Below are positions 35,720 to 43,911 of a stretch of DNA of 64,000 nt, piece after piece. A program made the position numbers and the translations under genes. Position 1 is the stretch's first letter; every line of letters begins with the position of its first letter. This stretch comes from Reyranella sp. (GTDB lineage Bacteria > Pseudomonadota > Alphaproteobacteria > Reyranellales > Reyranellaceae), in NCBI GenBank assembly GCA_030684475.1, contig JAUXWB010000328.1:43014-107013 (forward strand), read 5' to 3'. Under the pieces are notes generated by a model. The model saw nothing but the letters and a program-made list of their open reading frames with translations, was not told where the DNA came from and searched no databases.

Positions 35720-37201
35720 GTGGTGACCGTAAACTCTCGTCTCGGAGGACGGGTCGCGCCGCCGCGCATGGTGCTCGACGCCGGCTTCATGCGCAGGACG
35801 TTCCTCATCATCGGCCTCTTCCTGCTGCTGATCTCGCCATTTTCGCGCAATCCGCTGGAGCTGGCGGTGGGTGGTTTCGTGCCCTGGCTCACCATCAGCA
35901 TCGTGGCCAAGCCGACGATGCCGGCTGCAGTGGTCTACGTTTTCCTCTGGCAGTGGGCCCAGGTCTTTTGCCGCGTTCTGCAGTCGATGGCCGATGGCGA
36001 GGCCTTGGGCTCGGGCCTTTATGGTCCTGGTGTCGTCAATGCCTACTGGTACATGCTCGCGAGCCTCGTGGTCCTGGCGTGCGTGTTTCGCGTGGTGCTG
36101 GGCGGGCTGCCTGCACCGACGGCGGTGGAGGAGAGCGCCCATCTCGAATGGCGTCCGCTGGATCTTTTCTTCCTCTATTGCGGGACGCTGGTCCTGGCGG
36201 TCGCCTGCGGCTACGCGACTCGGCTGATCCCGGCTTTGAGCCAACAGTTCGAGGCGGTGTCGCGGCTCAAGATCGTGGCTGAGTTCCTGCTGTTCGTCAC
36301 CGTCCTGGCGACCGGCCGCGGCGGCAAGTTCATGCTGGCCGCGGTGCTGGCCGAGATTCTGATCGGCTTCAGCGGCTTGCTGGCGGATTTTCGCGGCGTG
36401 TTCGTTTATTTGCTGATCGCTGCAATCGCGGCGCGCGTGGCATTGGGCGTCGCGTCGATTCTCGGGGGCGTCGTGTGGCTCACCATCGTGATGACGCTGG
36501 CCCTGTTCTGGACCGCGGTGAAGATGGACTATCGCGAGTTCGCGACCGGAGGCGAGGAAACGCAGCATGTGAGCATGCCGCTGTCCGAACGCCTGGCCTA
36601 TCTCGGGAATATGGCGACCTCGCCGGGACAGATCGACTGGGGCTACGCCTCCTATGAGTTACTCGTTCGCTTCGCCTACGTCGACATCTTCGGATCGGTG
36701 ATCGACTATCAGCAGACCGCGCGCGAAGCCGCGCCGGCCCAACAATGGCAGGGGGCCTTCGATCACGTCTTCAGGCCGCGCTTCCTGTTTCCCGACAAGC
36801 CAGCGCTCTCCGATTCCGCGACCTATGTCCGCCTGACCGGCGGCGATCCGATGGAGGCGATTCGCGCCTCCACGTCGATCAGTGTCGGATACATGGCGGA
36901 GAATTACGTCGACCTGGGATTTCCGGGAATGCTGCTGGGCATCGCGGCGCTGGGCCTGATGATGGCCGGCATCATCCGCTATTTCATGCGATCACGGCTG
37001 CCATGGATGGTACGTCAGGGCATCGTGCTTGCGTTCATCTACAACGTGGCGGGCTCTGGCGTCGAAATGTCCCTGCCCAAGTTGTTCGGCGCGATGATTA
37101 TGTTTTTCCTGGTTTACGCCCTGCTGGTGAAGTTCGTGCTGCCGACCGGCCTCAAGTGGCTCTACGCCCGCGCCGGCGGGAACCAGCCGCAGCAGTCCTG
37201 A
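35720..37201 (+). CDS. Polytopic membrane protein, O-antigen polymerase-like
   Basis: The 493-residue protein has about 10-12 hydrophobic helices (RTFLIIGLFLLLISPF to FFLVYALLVKFVL). A long periplasmic-type loop (about residues 270-390) contains HVFRPRFLFPDKPALSDS and ISVGYMAENYVDLGFPGML, a pattern seen in Wzy-like polymerases and EpsG-type proteins. No E-x-G Wzy_C motif as in the first ligase-like gene is visible. It could polymerise repeat units, or be a transporter. The start is GTG 35720 or ATG 35768, and the N-terminal helix is complete in both. Confidence 0.72.
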   Translation: MVTVNSRLGGRVAPPRMVLDAGFMRRTFLIIGLFLLLISPFSRNPLELAVGGFVPWLTISIVAKPTMPAAVVYVFLWQWAQVFCRVLQSMADGEALGSGLYGPGVVNAYWYMLASLVVLACVFRVVLGGLPAPTAVEESAHLEWRPLDLFFLYCGTLVLAVACGYATRLIPALSQQFEAVSRLKIVAEFLLFVTVLATGRGGKFMLAAVLAEILIGFSGLLADFRGVFVYLLIAAIAARVALGVASILGGVVWLTIVMTLALFWTAVKMDYREFATGGEETQHVSMPLSERLAYLGNMATSPGQIDWGYASYELLVRFAYVDIFGSVIDYQQTAREAAPAQQWQGAFDHVFRPRFLFPDKPALSDSATYVRLTGGDPMEAIRASTSISVGYMAENYVDLGFPGMLLGIAALGLMMAGIIRYFMRSRLPWMVRQGIVLAFIYNVAGSGVEMSLPKLFGAMIMFFLVYALLVKFVLPTGLKWLYARAGGNQPQQS

Positions 37202-37218
37202 CCGCCGCCGGTCTCTCC

Positions 37219-38406
37219 TTGCGCCTGCTTCACGTCGTACCAACGTATCTGCCCGCGCTTCGGTACGGCGGTCCGATCCGCACGGTTCATGCCCTCTGCC
37301 GCGCGCTTGCCGCGCTCGGTCATGACGTCCACGTCTTCACGACGAATGTCGACGGCGAGCGCGACAGCGCCGTGCCGCTGCTGCGGCCGGTCGATCTCGA
37401 GGGCGTCAAGGTGACGTACTTCCCCAGTCAACTGCTGCGCCGCCTGTATTGGTCGCCGCCCATGGCACGCGCGTTGTCGCGGGTCATCGCGGACTTCGAC
37501 GCCGTTCATCTGCACGCTGTCTATCTGTGGCCGATCTGGGCCGCAGCCAGGGCTGCGCGGGCCCACCAGGTACCCTACGTGATATCGCCGCGAGGCATGC
37601 TCGTGCCCGAGCTGATGCGCCGCAAGAGCCGATGGGCAAAGGCGGCGTGGATCGCCCTGATCGAGCGCGCCAACCTCGAACGTGCCGCCGCCATTCACGC
37701 GACGTCGGCGGTGGAGGCGGGGCACGTCGCGGGACTGGGCTGGAAATTGCCGCCCATCGTCACGATTCCCCATGGTGTCGACGACCCACCCGCACCGTTC
37801 GGCGGGACGCTGTCACCCGACGTGACGACCGCCATCGACGGCAGCGCGCCGGTTCTGGCCCTTGGCCGCATCAGCTGGGAAAAAGGACTCGACCGGTTGA
37901 TCGCGGCCCTGCCGCTCACTCCTGCGGCGCGCCTCGTCGTTGCCGGCGACGATGCCGATGGACATGCCGCGTTCCTCGCGAGCGAGGCCCGACGTGTCGG
38001 GGTTTCCGGAAGGGTGACCATTCTCGCCCGTCACGTCGCCGGCCCCGACAAGGAAGCGCTGTTCGCCGCCGCGCGCGTGTTCGCGATGACGTCGCTGTCG
38101 GAGAATTTCGGCCTGGCGGCCTTCGAGGCGATGCGCCGCGGCGTGCCGGTCCTGACGACGGCCGATGTCGGCATGTCGGAGATCGTGCGCGCGGCGTGCG
38201 CCGGACTGGTCGTCGACACCACGCCGGCGGCGATTGCGGAGGGACTCGACGCCTTGTTGGCGGATGTCGCCCGGAGCCGCGCCATGGGCGAGCGCGGCAG
38301 AGCCCTTGTCGTCGAGCAATACGGCTGGCCGACGATCGCGCGCCGGATGGAAGAGCTCTATCGCTCGGTCGGTCACAAGTGCCATGCCGGGGCGGCCGGC
38401 GCATGA
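37219..38406 (+). CDS. Glycosyltransferase family 4 protein, TTG start
   Basis: The 395-residue product is started at TTG 37219, because the domain begins LRLLHVVPTYLPALRYGGPI, the usual opening of this GT4 group, and no ATG or GTG lies nearby. The donor domain contains APVLALGRISWEKGLDRLIAA, RVTILARHVAGPDKEALFA and E-x7-E in SENFGLAAFEAMRRGVPVL. It follows the polymerase-like gene by 17 bases and its stop overlaps the next ATG by 4 bases. Confidence 0.9.
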   Translation: MRLLHVVPTYLPALRYGGPIRTVHALCRALAALGHDVHVFTTNVDGERDSAVPLLRPVDLEGVKVTYFPSQLLRRLYWSPPMARALSRVIADFDAVHLHAVYLWPIWAAARAARAHQVPYVISPRGMLVPELMRRKSRWAKAAWIALIERANLERAAAIHATSAVEAGHVAGLGWKLPPIVTIPHGVDDPPAPFGGTLSPDVTTAIDGSAPVLALGRISWEKGLDRLIAALPLTPAARLVVAGDDADGHAAFLASEARRVGVSGRVTILARHVAGPDKEALFAAARVFAMTSLSENFGLAAFEAMRRGVPVLTTADVGMSEIVRAACAGLVVDTTPAAIAEGLDALLADVARSRAMGERGRALVVEQYGWPTIARRMEELYRSVGHKCHAGAAGA

Positions 38407-39551
38407 GCGACCTGCTGGAACGCAGTCCGTTCGATCTAGCATCGGAGCGCCGGGTGGTCATCATTGCCGACTGGCTGCCGCCGGATTTCGGTGCGGTCGG
38501 CCAGTACATGCAGATGCGCGCCCGCGCCCTGGCCGAGCAGGGCCACGACGTGACCCTGCTCGGTCTTTCCTCGGGCGAAGGGTCGGTCCGGCAGGAAGCG
38601 CGAGGGAAGGGGACATTGACCGAGGTCCGGCTGTCGACCCGTCCGGTACCGCGCCATTCATTCCTGGCGCGTCTTGCGTGGACCGCGGCGACAAACATGC
38701 GCCTGGTTGTCGCCGGCTATCGATCCCTGAGGGCGGCGGATGGGATCCTGTTTACCGGATCGCCGCCGCTGCTCATTCATCTGCTGGCGCCGCTCAAACC
38801 CCTGTGGCGCGGTCGCCTCGTCTACCGCATCACCGATTTCCATCCCGAGTGTCTGATCGCGGCACGCGACCGCCCGTCGCGCGCGCTCGGTCTGCTGCTC
38901 GGCCTGACGAATTTCTGGCGCCGCCGGATCGACGGTTTCGAGGTTCTCGGACAGGACCAGCTCAAGCGCCTGCGCGAGACCGGTGTTCGCGAGGAGCGGA
39001 TCAGCCTGGTACGAGACGGCTCGCCTGTGGCGTTCGCCGACGATGTCGTGGCGGAACCGCTGCCGGCCGTTCTCAAGGGGTCATGCGTGCTGCTGTACGC
39101 CGGAAACTTTGGCGTGGCGCATGACGTCGAGACGGTCGCCGAGGGCTACAGGCTTCATCATCGCGCGGGAACGGGCAGGGTTCGGTTGTGGCTGAGCGCG
39201 ACTGGCGCCGGCGCCGACGACCTTGTCGCGCGCTTCACCGAGCAGGGGCTTCCTTTCCACAATTCCCATCCCGTTTCACTGGACCGGTTGGCCGGACTAT
39301 TGCGCACGCCGGACGCGCATCTCGTGACCTTGAAGGATGCGTTCGTCGGCTTCGTGATGCCGTCCAAGATTTACGCCTGTATCGAGTCGGACAAGCCGGT
39401 GCTTTTCGTGGGCAGCGCAGCTTCCGACGTCGATTTTCTGGCGCACGCCATGGGGCCGGACCGCTATTGGCGTGTCGCGTGTGGCGACGCCACGGGTTTT
39501 GCCGCCGCGCTGGAGCAGCTTGCGGATCGGCCGTCGGAGCCTCGTCAGTAG
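38403..39551 (+). CDS. Glycosyltransferase (WcaI/WbuB-like GT-B)
   Basis: The 382-residue product starts at ATG 38403. The N-terminus RRVVIIADWLPPDFGAVGQY and ILFTGSPPLLIHLLAPL follow the WcaI/WbuB pattern (GSPP). YRITDFHPECLIA sits at the membrane-facing site, and the donor domain has CVLLYAGNFGVAHDVETVAEG and then VGFVMPSKIYACIESDKPVLF near the C-terminus. This protein's C-terminal region (about 39245-39400) is partly copied, in decayed form, at 42667-42840. It is the last gene of the plus-strand glycosyltransferase operon before the convergent rfbD. Confidence 0.87.
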   Translation: MSDLLERSPFDLASERRVVIIADWLPPDFGAVGQYMQMRARALAEQGHDVTLLGLSSGEGSVRQEARGKGTLTEVRLSTRPVPRHSFLARLAWTAATNMRLVVAGYRSLRAADGILFTGSPPLLIHLLAPLKPLWRGRLVYRITDFHPECLIAARDRPSRALGLLLGLTNFWRRRIDGFEVLGQDQLKRLRETGVREERISLVRDGSPVAFADDVVAEPLPAVLKGSCVLLYAGNFGVAHDVETVAEGYRLHHRAGTGRVRLWLSATGAGADDLVARFTEQGLPFHNSHPVSLDRLAGLLRTPDAHLVTLKDAFVGFVMPSKIYACIESDKPVLFVGSAASDVDFLAHAMGPDRYWRVACGDATGFAAALEQLADRPSEPRQ

Positions 39552-39570
39552 CCTGTTCTTCGCGGCGTTC

Positions 39571-40461
39571 TCAAGCTTGTCGCCGACGCTGTGCGAAGAT
39601 TGTTTCCACGACGCTGCGCGTCCTCGTACGCCATGGAAGAGCCCGAACACCGAAGACCGATGCGAAAAGGTCGCTGTTCAGCCGGGAGTTGCGGGGACGG
39701 CGCGCCGGTGTCGGAAATTCTTCCGTCGTAATGGCCTTCAAGGTGGGACGTTTCCCGGTGAAGGCGACCTGCGACGCGACGATTTCTTCTGCGAACTCGA
39801 ACCAGCTCGCATCGTCTTGCCCAGCGAAGTGGTAGGTCCCCCAGCAGGCGTCGCCCCCGGACGTTTTTTCGGCGGCTGTCAGGAGCGCCTCCGCCAAGTC
39901 GGCCGTGGCTGTCGGATTGCCCACCTGATCGCTTACCACTCCCCAGCCTTCCCGGGTTGCGGCGAGGTCCAGCATGGTCTTGAGGAAGTTGCGTCCGTAG
40001 ATGCCGTAGACCCACGCCGTCCTGACGATGATGTGGCGATCCTGAATGCTCCGGATGGCGCTTTCACCAGCTTCCTTGGAGAGGCCGTAAACGCCCAGCG
40101 GCATGACGGGATCCGTTTCGATGTAAGCCGAAGGCTTGCTGCCATCGAAAACGTAGTCGGTGGAGACATGGATCAACGGTATGCCACGGTCCGCTGAAGC
40201 CTGCGCCAACATTGCTGGACCGTCGCAATTCACCAGTTGCGCCAGACTGGCTTCCTTCTCTGCCTGATCCACTTTCGTATAGGCGGCGGCATTGACGACT
40301 ACCGATGGGCTTGCGTCTTCAATCGCTGTCCGGATCTGGCTGAAGTTGGAAATATCGCATTCCAGCCGCGTCATCAGCTTGGTCGCGATGCCGCGTACGG
40401 CGCACAAGGCCCCCAATTCCCTGCCCAGTTGACCATGAGCACCCAAGACGAGCAATTTCAT
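39571..40461 (-). CDS. rfbD: dTDP-4-dehydrorhamnose reductase
   Basis: RfbD reduces dTDP-4-keto-L-rhamnose with NAD(P)H, the last step to dTDP-L-rhamnose. The 296-residue product has the Rossmann opening MKLLVLGAHGQLGRELG, NAAAYTKVDQAE, the catalytic STDYVFDG and YGLSKEAGE with the Y-x3-K pair, and RTAWVYGIYGRNFLKTM. These are family hallmarks, and the length is typical. It converges on the glycosyltransferase at 39551 and is divergent from rfbC. Base composition is visibly lower in G+C than in the neighbouring operon, which may mean separate acquisition. Confidence 0.95.
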   Translation of the reverse strand: MKLLVLGAHGQLGRELGALCAVRGIATKLMTRLECDISNFSQIRTAIEDASPSVVVNAAAYTKVDQAEKEASLAQLVNCDGPAMLAQASADRGIPLIHVSTDYVFDGSKPSAYIETDPVMPLGVYGLSKEAGESAIRSIQDRHIIVRTAWVYGIYGRNFLKTMLDLAATREGWGVVSDQVGNPTATADLAEALLTAAEKTSGGDACWGTYHFAGQDDASWFEFAEEIVASQVAFTGKRPTLKAITTEEFPTPARRPRNSRLNSDLFASVFGVRALPWRTRTRSVVETIFAQRRRQA

Positions 40462-40667
40462 GTCGACTTCTTCGCGTTATCAAGTGGGATATTGGTTGCA
40501 AGCGCGGCTGCTTTTGGAACGGTGAACGACGCTAACCGCAACATTGAGAACATTGCTATTCTAATATAGGCTGTGGCCCTTGGTCTCGAATTCCACAGAG
40601 GCTGCCGACGCGCGGCGGGCAGCAGTGTGTGGTCGAGGACGGTGCTTTGATTCGGGCTGGGGCATTC

Positions 40668-41255
40668 ATGAATTTCTCCGCACAAGAGCTGGAAAAGGGC
40701 AGTGGCGTACTACTGGTCCGCTCCAAGCGATTTGTCGACGGGCGCGGACACTTCATGGAAGTCTGGTCGAGAGCTGCGTACTTGGAAATTGGCATCAATG
40801 CCGATTTCGTACAGGACAACCAGTCGCTTTCGACGGCCCGGGGTACATTGCGCGGGTTGCATTTCCAACGCGCGCCCTTCGAGCAGGCAAAGCTCGTCCG
40901 CGTGCTGAAGGGCGCGATCTACGATGTCGTCGTCGATATCAGGCCGAATTCTCCGAGCTACGGGCGATGGCTCGGTACGGCCCTCAGCGCCGACGAAGGC
41001 GAGCAACTATACATCCCGCGCGGGTTCGCGCATGGCTTCCTCACGCTGTCGAGCGAGACCATTGTGTCATACAAGGTGGATGCCCCTTACTCGCGTGAGT
41101 GCGAAGCGGGGATCAGGTGGAACGATCCGGAACTCAATGTGCGGTGGCCGCTGATCTACAGCGAAATCGTCCTGTCGGAAAAGGACGCCTTGCTGCCGCT
41201 GTTCAACGGCTCAGCGGGCGGTACGCACAAAAACATCAGAGCTGTGGAGTCCTAA
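40668..41255 (+). CDS. rfbC: dTDP-4-dehydrorhamnose 3,5-epimerase
   Basis: RfbC epimerises dTDP-4-keto-6-deoxyglucose at C3 and C5. The product has 195 residues when started at ATG 40668; an in-frame start at 40629 is possible but not needed. Landmarks are RFVDGRGHFMEVW, FVQDNQSLS, RGTLRGLHFQ (with the catalytic His), KGAIYDVVVDIR and YIPRGFAHGFLTLS. The 206-base divergent gap to rfbD is AT-rich around 40540-40570, where TTGAGA and TAATAT occur but not at promoter spacing. The rfbA and rfbB genes are not in the window. Confidence 0.95.
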   Translation: MNFSAQELEKGSGVLLVRSKRFVDGRGHFMEVWSRAAYLEIGINADFVQDNQSLSTARGTLRGLHFQRAPFEQAKLVRVLKGAIYDVVVDIRPNSPSYGRWLGTALSADEGEQLYIPRGFAHGFLTLSSETIVSYKVDAPYSRECEAGIRWNDPELNVRWPLIYSEIVLSEKDALLPLFNGSAGGTHKNIRAVES

Positions 41256-41291
41256 GCGCGGAATCCCGGCTCGGGGATCGGTGTCGAGCGA

Positions 41292-42245
41292 TTACGCGAC
41301 GGCCGTGGCCTTTGGCGGCGGGATGCTTGGCCGCGCCAGCCCCCGCCATCCAAGCAGGCGCTGCAGTTGCAGGCCTATGACCCAATGAAGCGGATAGAGA
41401 CGGTTCAAGTCCCGCAGTGCGTGGGCGGCCTGGGCGATATGACCTCGCATTGCCATGCGCCTGATCCAACCGAGATGATATCGGCCGCGCATATCGGCCC
41501 TGAAATAGCGGACCTTTTCCAACTCCGGCTCGCTCCAATGCTTGCGGTACCAATCCGCGAGCCTCAATTCCTCGCGCAAATACCTCGCACCAGACGTCGG
41601 CAACGCAGAGGTCATGAGTTGATGGGTTCGGACGGCATGCCTCACTTCCCTGTTGAACAGTATTGGAAACCGCTCCGCCACCCGGTTGTAGAATTCGAGG
41701 TCGCCCGCCAAGGGATAGCCCGGATCGAATAGACCCACGGCGTCGAATGTGCTGCGGGGGATCATGATCGACGAGATTGATGAAGGCAGGGAACCATAAT
41801 GCGACGAGATCCAGAGATAGAGCGGCCACTCGATCCGCTCCGGCGTGACGTCGGAGTCGTCTGTGCCGAGCAAGCGACCCTGTTCGTCGATACGTTCAGG
41901 CATGCCATAGACGAGGCCCGCGTCGGTGTGCTTGGCCAGCAGCGCGACTTGCGACGCCAGATACCCCGGCAGCATCACATCATCCTGGGAGAACACCTGG
42001 ATCGGATCGCCTCGAGCCGCCGAGATGCATCGGTTCAGATTGCCGAATATTCCCCCGTTCCGGTCATTGCGCAGGATGCGGATGCGGGAATCGGCGAAGC
42101 TCTCCGCCACATCCAGAGAGCCGTCACTCGACCTGTCATCGGATATGATCAGTTCGAGATTCACATCCTGCGCCAGGATGGACGTGATAGCCTTCTCCAG
42201 ATACGGATTGCCGTTGTAAATGGGCAGGGCAACGGTGATCAGCAT
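41292..42245 (-). CDS. Glycosyltransferase family 2 protein
   Basis: The 317-residue product starts at ATG 42245 (MLITVALPIYNGNPYLEKA). GT-A motifs are ELIISDDRSSDGSLDVAE and the D-x-D-like VFSQDDVMLPGYLA. FDPGYPLAGDLEFYNRVAE matches the acidic catalytic-base region (ED-type) of GT2 enzymes such as rhamnosyltransferases. Its convergent position next to rfbC makes a rhamnose donor plausible, but that is inference. The upstream leader (42246-42640) holds a 15-bp tandem repeat. Confidence 0.88.
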   Translation of the reverse strand: MLITVALPIYNGNPYLEKAITSILAQDVNLELIISDDRSSDGSLDVAESFADSRIRILRNDRNGGIFGNLNRCISAARGDPIQVFSQDDVMLPGYLASQVALLAKHTDAGLVYGMPERIDEQGRLLGTDDSDVTPERIEWPLYLWISSHYGSLPSSISSIMIPRSTFDAVGLFDPGYPLAGDLEFYNRVAERFPILFNREVRHAVRTHQLMTSALPTSGARYLREELRLADWYRKHWSEPELEKVRYFRADMRGRYHLGWIRRMAMRGHIAQAAHALRDLNRLYPLHWVIGLQLQRLLGWRGLARPSIPPPKATAVA

Positions 42246-42297
42246 GCCCGTGCTTCTCGTCCCGGAGACGGCTCCGTGGTAGGGCCAGACCACCACC

Positions 42298-42342
42298 TCT
42301 CGACCGCCCAACTCTCGGTCGCCCAACCCTCGATCGCCCCGT
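42298..42342. repeat. 15-bp tandem repeat, three copies
   Basis: Three adjoining 15-base units read TCTCGACCGCCCAAC, TCTCGGTCGCCCAAC and CCTCGATCGCCCCGT. They lie 53 bases upstream of the minus-strand GT2 start, within its probable 5' leader. No function can be given. Confidence 0.55.
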
Positions 42343-42666
42343 CTTCGGTAGCGGCTCGACGGGCGCGCGCAACGATCCGCATCCAGGCCTTCGGCGTTGA
42401 CGTTCGAAATTGAAATGTTCGCATGTGTTGCAAAGAGTCCTCGTGGACCGGTCTCCAGTGGGCGGCGGTAAGGGCAACAGGAGAAGACTTCCCCGAAAGA
42501 ACCGCTGAACGGCGCATCGACACCCCGTCAGCCAATCGCCTGTCGAGCGAAAAGACGCCATCGGTTTGATTCCTCCCGAGTAGTACCATTTCGAGAGCGC
42601 GAATCACCCCACGACCGGGGCAAAGTGCGCGCCCGCATCGAGTGCGTGGGGTCGGTGTCGCCAGCA

Positions 42667-42840
42667 GGGACTTCCCGCTCCGCAAATCGGTGCCTGTGCC
42701 CTTGAGCCGACTGGCCGGCCTGTTGCGTTCACCCGACGCCCATCTCGTAACGCTGAAGGACGCATTCATCGGTTTCGTCATGCCTTCCAGGATTTGTGCG
42801 GGCATCGGGTCGGGCAAACGAGCGCTTTTCGCGTTCAATC
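42667..42840 (+). pseudogene. Remnant of a glycosyltransferase C-terminal region (copy of 38403-39551)
   Basis: Codons 42711-42794 read LAGLLRSPDAHLVTLKDAF and then IGFVMPSRI; the intact gene at 39288-39371 reads LAGLLRTPDAHLVTLKDAF and VGFVMPSKI. At the DNA level about 67 of 85 bases match by eye. Weaker similarity extends left to about 42660 and right to about 42836. There is no start, no N-terminal domain and no matching C-terminus, so it is a fragment of a second, diverged copy. It is in direct orientation to the intact gene, 3.4 kb away, with rfbD, rfbC and the GT2 gene between them. Confidence 0.82.
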
Positions 42841-42874
42841 GCTCCGAATCGCGTTCTTTCAAAATCGGCCTTTG

Positions 42875-42900
42875 AAAAACGCCGGTAAACCGGGCGTTTT
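42875..42900. terminator. Bidirectional intrinsic terminator
   Basis: AAAACGCCGG pairs with CCGGGCGTTTT (one bulged G) around a TAAA loop. On the plus strand the stem ends in TTTT. On the minus strand the transcript would end in TTTTT. It lies just after the glycosyltransferase remnant and separates the rfb/GT2 block from the repeat-rich interval. Confidence 0.75.
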
Positions 42901-42932
42901 GCGCACGCCAGAAAGGACACCGACTGTGCGGC

Positions 42933-42972
42933 GTTGTCAGAAGTTGTCCTGAGTTGTCACAAGTTGTTCGGC
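42933..42972. repeat. Four phased 10-bp repeats (GTTGTC-N4)
   Basis: Units are GTTGTCAGAA (42933), GTTGTCCTGA (42943), GTTGTCACAA (42953) and GTTGTTCGGC (42963). The hexamer is exact in three and one base off in the fourth, at a strict 10-base period, close to one helical turn. Such an array is the usual layout for binding of a dimeric or cooperative regulator on one face of DNA. No bound protein can be named. Confidence 0.7.
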
Positions 42973-43010
42973 GTCGATCGGCCGGCGTGGACCATCGACG
43001 GCCGATTTTT

Positions 43011-43027
43011 CGGACACGAGTTGTCCG
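43011..43027. promoter_or_regulatory. Inverted repeat CGGACA-N5-TGTCCG
   Basis: CGGACA (43011-43016) and TGTCCG (43022-43027) form a perfect 6-bp palindrome with a 5-base centre, and a further TGTCCGGAA half-site follows at 43037. It sits 39 bases after the GTTGTC array in a stretch rich in the same GGACA/TGTCC word. An operator is one reading; a weak RNA hairpin is another. Confidence 0.35.
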
Positions 43028-43361
43028 GAATGTGTCTGTCCGGAAATTCCCGAAGCGCCGGCCCGCCTGGACCGGGCGATTCTTTTAAACGACGGCTGAA
43101 ACGGCGGGCCTGTCTGAAAATTCTGCCGCCAGCTTTGGTGGACACGACAGTGGACACGGCGCGGCGCGCGGACGCGTGCCGACAGACCGAAAGCCAAGGC
43201 ATCGCAGTCCCTTGCGCGGCAAAGCGGGACACAGGACCTGTCACCTCTCCCTGTCTCCCGACCGTGTCCACTTATCGCACCCGTGGGCGAAGCGGCAGCG
43301 AGGCGGCGGCGGCGAACAATGGCGAACACGATGGAAGACATGAGGCAACTCCCTGGGCATG

Positions 43362-43403
43362 AAAAAGCCCGCCGAAGCGCCTCCAAGCAGGGCGCGGGCG
43401 GGC
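43362..43403 (-). terminator. Minus-strand intrinsic terminator
   Basis: GCCCGCC (43367-43373) pairs with GGCGGGC (43397-43403). Read on the minus strand the stem is followed by TTTTT (43366 down to 43362). There is no annotated minus-strand gene to its right for 1.8 kb, so it may end a short untranslated RNA starting around 43445-43480. A second small stem, GGCGG with CCGCC, lies just upstream on that strand (about 43420-43441). Confidence 0.6.
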
Positions 43404-43911
43404 CGAATGGGCAGATGGGCGGCGGAAGCGCACTCCCGCCAGAATAGTCTTTTTCCTAGCATAATCCTGTCGAACTTGCAAATCTAGGAATGCATATCTG
43501 GCGGGACAAAAACGCAGGGCGGGCCGCGGACTGGGGCAGACGACCGGAAAATGCCGCCGGAAAACTCCGCTCGTCGTTCATATTCCAGGCCTCTGACGCC
43601 GGCCCAAACGGGAGATGGACGAGATGAGCAAGGCGCAGGCAGCCAGGAGAGAGGCGGCTGAGTGCCAGCTCCAAATGTCGGCACGCAGAGTGCGGAAATG
43701 CCGCAGGCTTCGCCAGGGCCCTCGAGGAATTCGCAGACCGGGTGGGGAAATCGCCTCCATTGCGGTTGTTTCAAAGGGCTAGAATTCTGCTGGGAATTCA
43801 GATCAGAAAAAGTCTTTATCTGATTGAAATTTAATGATATTGACATTCTGCGTGGTCAGTGATGTTTACTGTCTGCGGTGGCGCTGCAGTCTTTTCCACT
43901 CAAGAAATATC

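Noticed and set aside
42239..42862. 207-codon minus-strand frame upstream of the GT2 gene
   Set aside because: It runs antisense through the glycosyltransferase remnant, whose plus-strand reading clearly matches the intact gene.
42934..43386. Overlapping plus (142-codon) and minus (149-codon) frames in the gene-free interval
   Set aside because: Neither has a ribosome site, a fold-like pattern or a neighbour link; both run across the repeat-rich DNA.
43624..43782. 52-codon basic frame with GGGAG upstream
   Set aside because: Translation is Arg-rich with no family feature; could be real but nothing beyond the start site supports it.
43484..43846. 120-codon minus-strand frame in the gene-free interval
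   Set aside because: No ribosome site or recognisable domain; composition is like untranslated DNA.
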